From Rubrivivax gelatinosus IL144 (GTDB lineage Bacteria; Pseudomonadota; Gammaproteobacteria; Burkholderiales; Burkholderiaceae_C): 64,000 bases of DNA. Positions 50,449 through 61,067 of this stretch are shown in pieces; the first letter of the stretch is position 1, and every line of letters starts with the position of its first letter. The translations under genes were made by a program, and so were the position numbers. The notes beneath the pieces were generated by a model, which did not search any database, was not told where the DNA came from, and saw only the letters and a list, made by a program, of their open reading frames with translations. Where the stretch lies: NCBI RefSeq assembly GCF_000284255.1, contig NC_017075.1:3224001-3288000 (forward strand), read 5' to 3'.

Positions 50449-52014
50449 ATGAGCGTCCTGAATCGGTTCAGCATTTCCCAACGGCTTTACGCGGTCTCGG
50501 GGGCTCTGATCCTCGCGTTGGCGAGCCTGACGGTTTCCAGCTGGGTGCAGCTCGGGCAGGTGTCGGCCCTGGCCAAGGACGCCGGCGCGGTGAAGATGCG
50601 GCAGCTCGAACGCATCGCCAGCACCGAGCTGAGCGTGACCCAGGTGATGGCCGCGATCCGCCATGCGCTGCTGGTGAACACGCCCGCCGAGGTCGAGGCG
50701 GCCGCCAAGGAGATCGCCGAGAAGCGCGAGCAGATCACGCGCAACGACAACGCCTTCCTGGCCGACATCCCGACCGAGGAAGGCAAGCAGGCCTTCAAGC
50801 AGGTCTGGCTGGCGATGCAGGACCGCACCTGGCCGGTCGCACAGGCCAACATGGAGCTGGTGAACAAGGGACAGAAGGACGCGGCCTTCGAGATGCTGCT
50901 GAAGAAGACCGTGCCGACCTTCGCCGACATGCAGCGCTGGCTGAGCGAGGAACGCGCGCGCCAGAGCACGCTGCTGTCCGACGAAGTCTCGCTGGTCGAG
51001 CACAAGGCCGACGCGACGCGGCTGCAGTTCATCGTGCTGGTGGCGCTGATCACCGTCGGCCTGGTCGTCTTCTCGTGGAGCATCGCGCGCCGCCTGAAGA
51101 CGCGCGTGGCCGCCGCCCGCGAAGTCGTCGAACGTGTCAGCGCCGGCGACTTCACGGTGCCGGTGAACGACGACGTGCGCGACGAGCTGTCGCCGCTGCT
51201 GCAGACCATGTCGCAGATGCAGGACTCGCTGGCCAAGGTGGTGCACAGCGTGCGCCAGAACGCCGACAGCGTGGCCACGGCCAGCGTGCAGATCGCGCAG
51301 GGCAACCAGGACCTGAGCCAGCGCACCGAGCAGCAGGCCAGCGCGCTGCAGCAGACCGCGGCGACGATGGAAGAGCTCGGCGGCACGGTGCGCAACACCG
51401 AAGGCAACGCCAAGCAGGCCAACCAGCTCGCCCAGGGCGCGGCCGACCTGGCCGGCCGCGGCGGCGAGGTCGTCACTCAGGTCGTCAGCACGATGCAGGG
51501 CATCAACGGCTCCAGCCGCAAGATCGGCGACATCATCGGCGTCATCGACGGCATCGCCTTCCAGACCAACATCCTGGCGCTCAACGCCGCCGTCGAGGCG
51601 GCGCGTGCCGGCGAACAGGGCCGCGGCTTCGCCGTGGTGGCCGGCGAGGTGCGCACGCTGGCCCAGCGCAGCGCCGAGGCGGCGCGCGAGATCAAGGCGC
51701 TGATCACCCGCAACGTCGAACAGGTGGAGCAAGGCAGCGCGCTGGTCGACAAGGCGGGCCAGACGATGGAAGACATCGTCGCGTCGGTGCGCCGCGTCAG
51801 CGACATCGTCTCGGAGATCACCGCGGCGACCGTCGAGCAGAGCAGCGGCGTGCAGCAGGTCAGCGGCGCGGTCGGCCAGATGGACCAGGCGACGCAGCAG
51901 AACGCCGCGCTGGTCGAAGAGAGCGCCGCCGCTGCCGAGAGCCTGAAGATGAAGGCCCAGCAGCTGGTCGAGGCGGTCTCGGTGTTCAGGCTGTCGGCGG
52001 GGACGATCGCCTGA
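50449..52014 (+). CDS. Methyl-accepting chemotaxis protein without C-terminal tether
   Basis: A 521-residue chemoreceptor: helix 1 (about 12-32), four-helix-bundle sensor (about 33-188), helix 2 (about 191-210), HAMP with [14 protein letters not shown], and a signalling domain with the tip [20 protein letters not shown]. It stops at SAGTIA and lacks the xWxxF CheR tether that the other receptor has. The signalling-tip DNA is almost identical to that of the receptor at 29072-30754. Ligand unknown. Confidence 0.93.
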   Translation: MSVLNRFSISQRLYAVSGALILALASLTVSSWVQLGQVSALAKDAGAVKMRQLERIASTELSVTQVMAAIRHALLVNTPAEVEAAAKEIAEKREQITRNDNAFLADIPTEEGKQAFKQVWLAMQDRTWPVAQANMELVNKGQKDAAFEMLLKKTVPTFADMQRWLSEERARQSTLLSDEVSLVEHKADATRLQFIVLVALITVGLVVFSWSIARRLKTRVAAAREVVERVSAGDFTVPVNDDVRDELSPLLQTMSQMQDSLAKVVHSVRQNADSVATASVQIAQGNQDLSQRTEQQASALQQTAATMEELGGTVRNTEGNAKQANQLAQGAADLAGRGGEVVTQVVSTMQGINGSSRKIGDIIGVIDGIAFQTNILALNAAVEAARAGEQGRGFAVVAGEVRTLAQRSAEAAREIKALITRNVEQVEQGSALVDKAGQTMEDIVASVRRVSDIVSEITAATVEQSSGVQQVSGAVGQMDQATQQNAALVEESAAAAESLKMKAQQLVEAVSVFRLSAGTIA

Positions 52015-52025
52015 GGCCCGCGGCC

Positions 52026-52043
52026 GGCGCCGCGTTCGGCGCC
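52026..52043 (+). terminator. GC hairpin after the second chemoreceptor
   Basis: Seven-base stem ggcgccg/cggcgcc with loop cgtt, 12 bp after the chemoreceptor stop. No T-tract follows, so it is a moderate candidate for a terminator. Confidence 0.4.
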
Positions 52044-52056
52044 CGTCGGCGCGGCG

Positions 52057-52188
52057 TCACTCGCCCGCGGCGAGCGTCTGGCCGTGGGTCCGCATCCAGC
52101 CGGCCAGGGACTCCAGCGTCGGCCGCAGCGAGCTGCCCAGGGGGGTAATCTGGTACTCCACGCGCGGAGGCACTTCCGCGTAGACGCG
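52057..52188 (-). pseudogene. Remnant of an HxlR-family regulator (C-terminal 43 codons)
   Basis: The minus strand encodes VYAEVPPRVEYQITPLGSSL and RPTLESLAGWMRTHGQ, then a stop: exactly the end of an HxlR winged-helix regulator (family pattern R-x-Y-x-E-V-P-P-R-V-E-Y-x-L-T-P-x-G). The DNA-binding first half is absent; upstream of 52188 the frame becomes unrelated. The break coincides with the left edge of the compositionally different segment carrying the PEP-CTERM gene, suggesting insertion or deletion there. Confidence 0.75.
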
Positions 52189-52438
52189 ACGCTGCTGCTG
52201 GCGATCCGTTGCGACGCCGGCAGCAGCGGCGCCCAGAGAGCTGCGGGTCGATGGTGGGTTGACGGGGTTGTAGGGCCGGTGGTTCACGAACAGCTTCGTC
52301 GTCCGTCGGCTGGGAAAGCGCGCGTCGCGTGGGGCAAGGGGCAAGCCGGGGGCGCGTCGAGGGCTAGGGGTTGGCGCGGTGGCGCGCTGCCTTCTTACTG
52401 CAGGCCGCGGGGCCTTGCGCCTGCACGGAAGGAACACG
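52189..52438. other. Non-coding segment before the PEP-CTERM gene
   Basis: About 250 bp between the HxlR remnant and the PEP-CTERM start with lower GC and different trinucleotide use than the flanks. It must contain the promoter of the PEP-CTERM gene, but no clear sigma-70 or sigma-54 element was recognised. No IS end, attachment site or tRNA was seen. Confidence 0.35.
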
Positions 52439-53329
52439 ATGCCGCACACGTTCTCGTTTCGACTGGCGTGTCTCGTTGCTGCGGCGGCGATCGTGCCGAC
52501 CGCAGTCAACGCCGAAACAGCCGTCGTCTGGTCGTCGTCGAACCCCGCGCTCGTCACCAACGCATTCGCGATCAGCCAGGTCGTCGATGGTGTCGAGGTA
52601 ACGGCACGCGGCTACGTAGCGGAGTACGACGACACCGACCCGTCGAAGTCGACGATCATCGGGCCGTTCTCGACTTCGTTCGCGGACAACCACCAGATCT
52701 TCGGCCCCCGCACCGCGAGTGCCGGCGACAACGACTCCTACGGCTTGGGGCTGTTCGTCGCGCCGACGCCGGGCGTCGCGCCGACCGGCGTCGACTACGG
52801 CGGCTCGACGTACATCGCGGGCTTCGACAGCGGGCTCTGTTGCAGCGAGGCCTACCTCGGCGACAACCCCGACGTGCCCGGACCGCCGCGCCACCAGAAG
52901 ACCGACTTCACGCTGATCTCGTTCAGCCAGCCCGTCGATGTCGCGCGGTTCAACACCGCGACCGCGAACGCGTGGTGGGCAGCAGGATGGACCGCGGCTC
53001 CCGACCTCTCGGGCGGGTTGCTGGCGGCACTTTCAAACGCCAGCGTCGTCCAGGGCAAGGGCACGCAGACCGATCCCTTCACGCACGAGCTCGCCGGCTT
53101 CGACGCGGTGAGCTGGCTCGCGATCGGTTATGCGCCGCGAGTCCCCGGCTACGAGGCGCTCGGCCCGTACTCGCCGGGCGACTTCTTCCTCTACAGCGTG
53201 ACGATGTCGCCGGTGCCCGAAGCCGCGAGCGCGATCCTCGAAACGATCGGGCTGGCCTTCGTCGCCGCGGCGGTGCGGCGACGCTCATTGCCGACGGGCG
53301 GGCGTCGAGCGCTTGTGGTCCTTCGCTGA
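52439..53329 (+). CDS. PEP-CTERM sorted surface/exported protein
   Basis: A 296-residue protein with signal peptide (about 1-26, PTAVNAE), a beta-rich body, two adjacent cysteines in SGLCCSEAYLG, and a C-terminal PEP-CTERM signal: VPEAAS (about residue 258), a hydrophobic helix and VRRRS. Such proteins are processed by exosortase (EpsH) and reach the outer surface or biofilm matrix. The ribosome site GGAAGGAA precedes ATG 52439. The base composition is less GC-rich, with many TCG serines, unlike its neighbours, suggesting recent acquisition. No exosortase is in the window. The body matches no family I recognise. Confidence 0.82.
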   Translation: MPHTFSFRLACLVAAAAIVPTAVNAETAVVWSSSNPALVTNAFAISQVVDGVEVTARGYVAEYDDTDPSKSTIIGPFSTSFADNHQIFGPRTASAGDNDSYGLGLFVAPTPGVAPTGVDYGGSTYIAGFDSGLCCSEAYLGDNPDVPGPPRHQKTDFTLISFSQPVDVARFNTATANAWWAAGWTAAPDLSGGLLAALSNASVVQGKGTQTDPFTHELAGFDAVSWLAIGYAPRVPGYEALGPYSPGDFFLYSVTMSPVPEAASAILETIGLAFVAAAVRRRSLPTGGRRALVVLR

Positions 53330-53454
53330 CTCAGGCCGGCGACAAGCGATCGCTTCCTAAAGTCGACCTCGGCGCGGTGACTGTCGCTCTTGGGTCGACA
53401 GCGGCCCGAGGCGGGGGCAGATGACGGACCAGCGCCTCCTCCCTGCACCTCACC

Positions 53455-54677
53455 TCAACCTGACGCTTTCAGCCGGGACACCGCCAACGCGATCCGGTCC
53501 AAGGCCTTCACCAGCGACGCCTCATCCGCCGCGAACGACAGCCGGAAAAACGGCGACAGCCCGAACGCCGAGCCCGGCATCGTCGCCACGCCGGCTTCTT
53601 CGAGCAGGTACTCGGTGAAGTCGACGTCCGACGCGATCAGGCCGCCGTCGGGGCGCACGGTGCCGATCAGCCCGGCGCAGCCGGCGAAGGCGAAGAAGGC
53701 GCCGGCCGGCGCGGCCAGGCTGAGGCCGGGGATCGCGCGCAGCCGCTGGGTCACGATCTCGCGCCGGGCGGCGTAGGCGGCCAGGGCCTGCACGACGAAG
53801 TCCTGCGGCCCGGTCAGCGCCGCCAGCGCACCGGCCTGGGCGACGGTCGACACGCCGGCCGTGAACTGCGACTGCACCACCGTCATCGCGCGGATCAGCG
53901 GGCGCGGGCCGGTGGCGTAACCCAGCCGCCAGCCGGTCATCGCGTAGGTCTTGGACACGCCGCTCACCAGCAGCACACGCTCGTACAGGTCGGGCGCGAC
54001 CTGCAGCAGGTGCGGCGGCGGCCGGCCGTAGCGGATCTGCTCGTAGACCTCGTCCAGCAGCACCAGCACGCCGGGGTGGCGGCGCAGCACCGCGGCCAGC
54101 GCCGCCCAGTCCTCTGCGCCGTAGTCGGCGCCGGTCGGGTTGCAGGGCGCGTTGAGCACCAGCCAGCGGGTCGCCGGGCCGAGCGCGGCGTCCAGGTCGG
54201 CCGGGGCCAGGCGGAAGCCGCGGGCTTCGGCACAGGGCACGAAGACCGGCGTGCCGCCGGCATAACGCACCGCGTCGGGGAACGAGGGCCAGTACGGCGC
54301 CGGGATCACGACCTCGTCGCCGGCCTCGACGGTGGCGGCGAAGGCGTTGGCGATCAGCTGCTTGGCGCCGTTGCCGACGAGCACCTGCGCCGGCTCGACC
54401 GCCAGGCCGGTGTCGCGCGCGACCTTGGCCGCGACCGCCGCACGCAGCGCGGCGACGCCTTCGGTCGGCGGATAGCGCGTGTCGCCGCGCGCCAGCACCT
54501 GCTCGGCCGCGGCGCGCACGTGTGCCGGGGTGTCGAAGTCGGGCTCGCCTATCGTCAGGTTGACGATGTCGCGCCCGGCCTCGCGCAAAGCCTTGGCGCG
54601 TGCGCTGGCCACCGCGTTGGGTGACATACGCACGCGGGCGACACGCGCCGAAGGGCGGAACTCGCTGGCCGGTGCGC

Positions 54678-54681
<4 letters not shown>
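53455..54681 (-). CDS. Class I/II aminotransferase (aspartate aminotransferase-like)
   Basis: A 408-residue PLP enzyme of the AspC/AatA subgroup Ib: MSPNAVASARAKALREAGRD, LTIGEPDFDTPAHVRAAA, YPPTEGVAALRAAVA, NAPCNPTGADY and the PLP-lysine motif SGVSKTYAMTGWRLGYATG. It converts an amino acid and 2-oxo acid pair; the exact substrate cannot be told. It overlaps the upstream FAD-oxidase gene by 4 bp (ATGA), so the two form one operon, plausibly linking an amino acid with its 2-hydroxy acid through a shared 2-oxo acid. Confidence 0.92.
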
Positions 54682-56195
<1,514 letters not shown>

Positions 56196-56470
56196 GGGAT
56201 GGGGGATGCACAAAGCCCGGCAAGCGTAGCGACGGCGCGCCGTTTCCCGGCTCCGGCGCTTCGCAGGATTTCGAACTTCGATATCGGGAAGCCTTCGTTG
56301 GACGGAGCCGGCACACCCGGCCCAATGGCCGTCCGGTTCATCTCGGAGCAAGGTTTCGGCGTCCCGTCTCGACTTGGCACTGTCGTCGCCCCCGCACCGG
56401 GATCGGACCGTCCGGCCCGGAAGCCCGCCGCATCTTCCGCCGCCGTGTTCCAGCTGCGGAGGATGAGCGA

Positions 56471-57280
56471 ATGATCATGTTGAAGACCTTGGGTCGGGTT
56501 CTGGCGGTTGCGGCGTTGCTCGTGGCCGGTGGCGTGCAGGCGGCGGAGCCGGTGCATCTGAAAGTGGGCATCCGCGGCGGCATCGGCGAAGACCTGTGGG
56601 CCGTGGCCGCCAAGGTCGGCGAGCGCTACGGCCTGAAGATCGAACCGGTGGTGTTCGGCGGCACGCTGAGCCCCAACGAGGCGCTGAACACCGGCGAGAT
56701 CAACGCCAACGCCTTCCAGCACGTGCCCTTCTTCCGCGACCAGATCAAGCAGCGCGGCTACAAGCTGGCCGTCGTCGGCAACACCTACCTGTCGCCGGTG
56801 GCCTTCTATTCGAAGAAGTACAAGTCGCTGAAGGAGCTGCCGGCGGGCGCCAAGGTCGGCGTGCCCGACGACCCCAGCAACGAGAGCCGCGCGCTGATCA
56901 TCCTGCGCGACGAGGGCCTGATCACGCTGCGCGACGGCCTCGACACCTACAACGAGATCGTCGGCCTCAAGGACATCAAGAGCAACCCGCGCAAGCTGGA
57001 GATCGTCGAGGCCAAGTCGGTCGTGCTGGCGCGCGCCTACCAGGACCTGGACGCCGCCGCGGTGATCTCCTCCTTCGGCTCGCAGGTCGGGCTGAACGCC
57101 GCACGCGACGGCATCGCACAGGAACGTTTCGAGCGCAACCCGAACGTCAACATCATCGTCGTGCGCGAGCAGGACAAGAACGCGCCCTGGGTGCAGCCGC
57201 TGGTGAAGTCCTTCCAGTCGCCCGAGGTGCGCAGCTACATCGAGACCCACCTCAAGGGCGTGCTGATCCCGGTGTTCTGA
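56471..57280 (+). CDS. metQ: MetQ-type substrate-binding protein of a methionine ABC importer
   Basis: A 269-residue NlpA/MetQ protein: signal peptide (to about residue 24, VQAAEP), VGIRGGIGEDLW, VFGGTLSPNEALNTGEINAN, FQHVPFFRDQIKQRG, GVPDDPSNESRALIILRDEG and a C-terminal YIETHLKGVLIPVF. The signal peptide has no lipobox cysteine, so it is a soluble periplasmic protein rather than a lipoprotein. A GGAGG site lies 11 nt before ATG 56471. It starts the metQNI-methyltransferase-cupin string. The upstream 275 bp showed no recognisable riboswitch. Confidence 0.92.
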   Translation: MIMLKTLGRVLAVAALLVAGGVQAAEPVHLKVGIRGGIGEDLWAVAAKVGERYGLKIEPVVFGGTLSPNEALNTGEINANAFQHVPFFRDQIKQRGYKLAVVGNTYLSPVAFYSKKYKSLKELPAGAKVGVPDDPSNESRALIILRDEGLITLRDGLDTYNEIVGLKDIKSNPRKLEIVEAKSVVLARAYQDLDAAAVISSFGSQVGLNAARDGIAQERFERNPNVNIIVVREQDKNAPWVQPLVKSFQSPEVRSYIETHLKGVLIPVF

Positions 57281-57292
57281 GCGGGGGCCAGG

Positions 57293-58393
57293 ATGCTGCA
57301 ACCCCTTGTCCCGGCGGCGCCGGCCGCCGCCCTGCCGCCGCACGCCGACGCGCCGCCGGCCGAGCCGCACCTGCGCTTCGAGCGCATCGAGAAGACCTAC
57401 GCCGGCGGCGTGCGCGCGCTGCGCGGCGTCTCGTTCGAGGTCCGCCGCGGCAGCGTCTTCGGCGTCATCGGCCGCTCGGGCGCCGGCAAGTCGACGCTGC
57501 TGCGCGCGATCAACATGCTCGAGCGGCCCAGCGCCGGCACGGTGCGCATCGACGGCATCGACGTCGGCGCCCTGCCCGAGGCCGAGCTGCTGCGCCTGCG
57601 CCGGCGCATCGGCATGATCTTCCAGCACTTCAACCTGCTCGCGGCCAAGACGGTGCGCGACAACGTCGGCCTGCCGCTGAAGGTGGCCGGCGTCGGCGCG
57701 GCCGAGCTGCGGCGCCGCGTCGACGCGCTGCTGGAGCTGGTGGGCCTGGCCGACAAGGCCGAGGTCTACCCGGCCAAGCTCTCGGGCGGCCAGAAGCAGC
57801 GCGTGGGCATCGCGCGCGCCCTGGTGCACGAGCCCGAGATCCTGCTCTGCGACGAGGCCACCTCGGCGCTGGACCCCGAGACCACGCACGCCATCCTCGG
57901 CCTGCTGCAGGACATCAAGGCCAAGCTCGGCCTGACCGTGGTGCTGATCACGCACGACATGGCGGTGATCCGCGCGGTCTGCGACGAGGTGCTGGTGCTC
58001 GACGGCGGCGACATCGTCGAGCAGGGGCCGGTGTGGAAGGTCTTCGGCGACCCGCGCGCCGCGGCCACGCGAGCGCTGCTGTCACCGCTGCGCCATGGGC
58101 TGCCCGAGGACATCGCCGTGCGGCTGCAGCCCGAGCCGCCGCCACGCGGCGGCCGTGCCGTGCTGGCGCTGCGCTTCACCGGCCAGAGCCACGCCGACGG
58201 CGTCTCGCTGCCGGCGCTGCTGGCGCTGGCGCCCGAGGCCCGGCTGCTGCAGGGCAACATCGACCGCATCCAGGGCCATGCCCAGGGCGACCTGATCGTC
58301 GCGGTGCCGGTGGCGGCGATGCGCAGCGCGGTCGACGCGCGGCTGTCGCCCGATTCGTTCAAGGTGCTGGGTTATGTCGCAGACGATGTTTGA
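57293..58393 (+). CDS. metN: MetN-type ATPase of a methionine ABC importer
   Basis: A 366-residue ABC ATPase: a Pro/Ala-rich extension of about 25 residues, Walker A GRSGAGKST, Q-loop IFQHFNLLAAKTV, signature LSGGQKQRVGIARAL, Walker B ILLCDEATSALDPE, and a C-terminal NIL domain (about 285-362, FTGQSHADGVSLPALLAL), which gives MetN its methionine feedback inhibition. It starts 12 bp after metQ and overlaps metI by 20 bp. Confidence 0.95.
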   Translation: MLQPLVPAAPAAALPPHADAPPAEPHLRFERIEKTYAGGVRALRGVSFEVRRGSVFGVIGRSGAGKSTLLRAINMLERPSAGTVRIDGIDVGALPEAELLRLRRRIGMIFQHFNLLAAKTVRDNVGLPLKVAGVGAAELRRRVDALLELVGLADKAEVYPAKLSGGQKQRVGIARALVHEPEILLCDEATSALDPETTHAILGLLQDIKAKLGLTVVLITHDMAVIRAVCDEVLVLDGGDIVEQGPVWKVFGDPRAAATRALLSPLRHGLPEDIAVRLQPEPPPRGGRAVLALRFTGQSHADGVSLPALLALAPEARLLQGNIDRIQGHAQGDLIVAVPVAAMRSAVDARLSPDSFKVLGYVADDV

Positions 58394-59030
58394 CCGTTAT
58401 GTCGCCGCCTTCTTCCAGACGCTGACGATGGTCGGCGTCTCGGTGGCGATCTCGATCGCCGTCGGGCTGGTGCTGGCGCTGGTGCTGGTGGCCACCGGGC
58501 CTGGCGGGCTATACCCGCGGCCGCGCTTCAACCGCACGCTGTCGGTCGTCGTGAACGTGTTCCGCGCGATCCCGTTCATCATCCTGCTGGTGGCGCTGCT
58601 GCCGTTCACGCGCTTCATCGTCGGCACGACGCTGGGCACCTGGGCGGCCATCGTGCCGCTGAGCATCCATCTCGTCGCGTTCTACACGCGCATCGCCCAG
58701 GTCAGCCTGAACGAGGTCGACCCCGGCCTCGTCGAGGCGGCACGCGCGATGGGTTTCCAGCGTCTGCAGATCGTGCGCCACGTGCTGCTGCCCGAGGCCC
58801 TGCCGGGCATCGTCGGCGGCATGACGGTGTGCGTCATCGCGATGATCAACTCGTCGGCGATGGCCGGCGCCGTCGGGGCCGGCGGCCTGGGCGACCTGGC
58901 GATCCGCTACGGCTACGAGCGCTACGAGACCGAGGTCCTGTTCCACATCATCGTCATCCTCGTCGTGCTCGTGAGCACCGTGCAGTTCGGCGGCGAATGG
59001 CTGTCCCGGCGGGTCGACCACCGCCGCTGA
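58374..59030 (+). CDS. metI: MetI-type permease of a methionine ABC importer
   Basis: A 218-residue, five-helix permease with NVFRAIPFIILLVALLPFTR, the EAA loop VEAARAMGFQRLQIVRHVLL (the MetN contact) and MINSSAMAGAVGAGGLGDLA. ATG 58374 overlaps the metN end by 20 bp; ATG 58386 (MFDRYV) is a possible later start. Together with MetN and MetQ it forms a complete importer. Confidence 0.95.
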   Translation: MSQTMFDRYVAAFFQTLTMVGVSVAISIAVGLVLALVLVATGPGGLYPRPRFNRTLSVVVNVFRAIPFIILLVALLPFTRFIVGTTLGTWAAIVPLSIHLVAFYTRIAQVSLNEVDPGLVEAARAMGFQRLQIVRHVLLPEALPGIVGGMTVCVIAMINSSAMAGAVGAGGLGDLAIRYGYERYETEVLFHIIVILVVLVSTVQFGGEWLSRRVDHRR

Positions 59031-59043
59031 TCCGGAGAACCCC

Positions 59044-60006
59044 ATGACTTCCCCCACCGTGGCCATCGACGCCGCGCGCTACCTCGGCGTCGAACGCACG
59101 CAGCGCGTGAAGGACGAACTGGCGATCGTCGTCACGCCCAAGAGCTTCCCGCCCTATCTGGACGACCTCGCCGCCGACTGGGTGTCCAGCGTCGCCGTGC
59201 CCGCCTTCCGGCTGCTCGCGCAGCGCCGCGGGCCGGTGACCGGCTTCGCCTCGATCGGCACCGGCACCGGGCTGGACGCGCTCGGCGGCATCGAGGTCTT
59301 CGCGCCGCAACTCGTCGGCATCACCGACGTCGACGACGAGATCGTCGACTCGGCGCGCGCCAACATCCTGGCCAACCTGCGCGACGCCGGCGCCCTGCGC
59401 CTGCTCGCCGGCACCGGCGACCTGCTGTCGCCGCTGGCGGCGGCAGCGCCGCGTTTCGACGTCATCTACGAGAACCTGCCGAACGTGCCGAGCAACGGCA
59501 GCGCGGCGCTGGCCGGCGAGCGCGCCAGTTCCAGCTTCTTCGGCCCGCGCGCCGAAGCCGTGCCGCAAGCGGTGCAGTCGGCGCTGCTGACGCTGCACTA
59601 CCTGGCGCTGCGGCAGGCGCACGAGTTCCTGGTGCCCGGCGGCGTCGTGCTGTCGATGCTGGGCGCACGCGTGGCGCTGCGCCATTTCCTCGAGATGTCG
59701 GCCGCGGCGGGCTACGAAGCGTCCTTCCTCAGCTACGGCTGGAAGCTGCAGGCCGAGGCGGTCGAGATCCTGAGCGGCCACGCCGAGTGGCAGCGACGCG
59801 GCCTGGGGCCGTTCCGCTTCTACCGCCTGGAGCCGCTGCAGGCGGCCTTCGCCGGCCTGCCGCCCGAGCAGGCAGCCCGGCAGGCGCTGGAGATCGAGGC
59901 CGGCCTGCTGCCGCACGCGCTGGACGCCGAGGCCGCGCTGGCGCTGCACCGCCAGGGCGTGACGATCGGCCACACCTACGCGGTGCTGCACTCCCGGCGG
60001 CCATGA
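59044..60006 (+). CDS. SAM-dependent methyltransferase in the metQNI operon
   Basis: A 320-residue class I methyltransferase. Motif I is FASIGTGTGLDALGG (about 77-91), motif II GITDVDDEIVDSARANI, and the catalytic-type loop YENLPNVPSNG resembles the N-P-P-Y/N-L-P loop of amine or carboxylate methyltransferases. The gene begins 13 bp after metI and overlaps the cupin gene (ATGA), so it is cotranscribed. The substrate is unknown; by context it may be a sulfur or amino-acid derivative. Confidence 0.82.
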   Translation: MTSPTVAIDAARYLGVERTQRVKDELAIVVTPKSFPPYLDDLAADWVSSVAVPAFRLLAQRRGPVTGFASIGTGTGLDALGGIEVFAPQLVGITDVDDEIVDSARANILANLRDAGALRLLAGTGDLLSPLAAAAPRFDVIYENLPNVPSNGSAALAGERASSSFFGPRAEAVPQAVQSALLTLHYLALRQAHEFLVPGGVVLSMLGARVALRHFLEMSAAAGYEASFLSYGWKLQAEAVEILSGHAEWQRRGLGPFRFYRLEPLQAAFAGLPPEQAARQALEIEAGLLPHALDAEAALALHRQGVTIGHTYAVLHSRRP

Positions 60007-60611
60007 CGGCGCCCAACCCGCTCGCCGGGCTGCTGACGCTGATGCGCGAGCACTTCGCCGCCGGCGCGCGCAGCGGCAACGGCGAGGTGGCGGCGCTGAG
60101 CGCACAGGTGCTGCGCGAGCTGCCCGCCACCACAGCGCCGCTGGACCGGCCGCTGCCGGGCAGCCGCCACGCGCTGCTCGCCCAGGTGCCCGAGGCCGCA
60201 CGCGCGGCCGGCGCGGCCTGGGAAGCGGCGCTGCTGCCGGTGGCGGCGCAGCTGCCCTGGCGCTACTCGTACGCCGCGCGCCGCGACGCCCCGGGGCTGG
60301 AGGACCGCATGGCCTGGGCCGAACTCGTCGGCCCCGCAGCGCCGATCCACAGCGATCGCGTCGGCTTCGGGCTCACCTTCCTGACGCGCGAGACCTTCTA
60401 TCCGCCGCACCGCCATCCGGCGGTGGAGCTGTACGCGGTGGTCAGCGGCACCTCGCAATGGACGCTGGAGGGCCGCACACGGCTGTGCCAGGCGGGCGAC
60501 TTCGTGCTCCACCCGGCCGACGCCGTGCACGCGATGCGCTCGCTCGGCACGCCGCTGCTGGCGATCTACTCCTGGACCGGCGACATCGTGTCGCCGACGG
60601 CCTACGTCTGA
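60003..60611 (+). CDS. DMSP-lyase-family cupin protein
   Basis: A 202-residue protein with a helical N-terminus and a single cupin (about 110-195). Cupin motif 1 reads YPPHRHPAVELYAVVSG, with the H-x-H-x4-E-x-Y pattern of dimethylsulfoniopropionate lyases (DddL/DddQ type); motif 2 contributes the His in HPADAVHAMRS. The metal ligands and the tyrosine are present. Many distant members of this family act on other substrates, so lyase activity on DMSP is not assured. Linked by ATGA to the methyltransferase. Confidence 0.78.
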   Translation: MTAPNPLAGLLTLMREHFAAGARSGNGEVAALSAQVLRELPATTAPLDRPLPGSRHALLAQVPEAARAAGAAWEAALLPVAAQLPWRYSYAARRDAPGLEDRMAWAELVGPAAPIHSDRVGFGLTFLTRETFYPPHRHPAVELYAVVSGTSQWTLEGRTRLCQAGDFVLHPADAVHAMRSLGTPLLAIYSWTGDIVSPTAYV

Positions 60612-60640
60612 GGCCGGCACCCGCGCAGCGGGCGCCGGCC
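60612..60640. terminator. Long GC hairpin between convergent genes
   Basis: ggccggc / gccggcc outer stem and cccgc / gcggg inner stem with a gca loop and one A/C mismatch. It starts right after the cupin stop and ends 7 bp before the stop of the opposing aconitase X small-subunit gene, so it probably serves as a bidirectional terminator. No T-tract. Confidence 0.6.
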
Positions 60641-60647
60641 GCCGCCT

Positions 60648-61067
60648 TCAGCCCGGCGCTGCCAGCACTTCCAGCGTGCGCCGCGCCGGGTCCAGCCGCA
60701 GCGTCGCGCCGTGGGCCACCGCGGCGGTGACGTCGACGTCAAAGCCGGCCAGCAGCGTCACGCCGCCGAAGGCCGCGCCCTGGGCGAGGATCGGGTTCAC
60801 CGTGTTCAGCACGATGGCACGCGGCACGACGCCGCGGCTTTGCATCTCGTGCAGCATCCAGGCGGTGGCAACGCCGCCCTTGGCGGTGTCCAGCACCAGG
60901 ATGCGGTCGACGTAGGACTGGCCGGCCAGCGCGTGCGTCGGGCGCGAGAACACGCCGGCGATGCGGTCCAGGTCGTAGCGGGCCGAGAAGCCGTCGTGCG
61001 CCACCAGCGCCAGGCCTTCGACCACGCGCCCCAGCGCGTGCCGGGCGGTGAGGATGACGGCGCTCAT
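60648..61067 (-). CDS. Aconitase X small (swivel) subunit, DUF126
   Basis: A 139-residue DUF126 protein with the family core GRVVEGLALVAHDGFSARYD, then RPTHALAGQSYVDRILVLDT, KGGVATAWMLHEMQSRG and NTVNPILAQGAAFGGVTLL. It forms the swivel half of two-subunit aconitase X. Its start overlaps the large-subunit stop by 4 bp (ATGA). Confidence 0.92.
   Translation of the reverse strand: MSAVILTARHALGRVVEGLALVAHDGFSARYDLDRIAGVFSRPTHALAGQSYVDRILVLDTAKGGVATAWMLHEMQSRGVVPRAIVLNTVNPILAQGAAFGGVTLLAGFDVDVTAAVAHGATLRLDPARRTLEVLAAPG

Noticed and set aside
56196..56470. Possible SAM riboswitch or S-box before metQ
   Set aside because: No conserved SAM-I, SAM-II or SAH riboswitch core could be recognised in the 275 bp; left unannotated.
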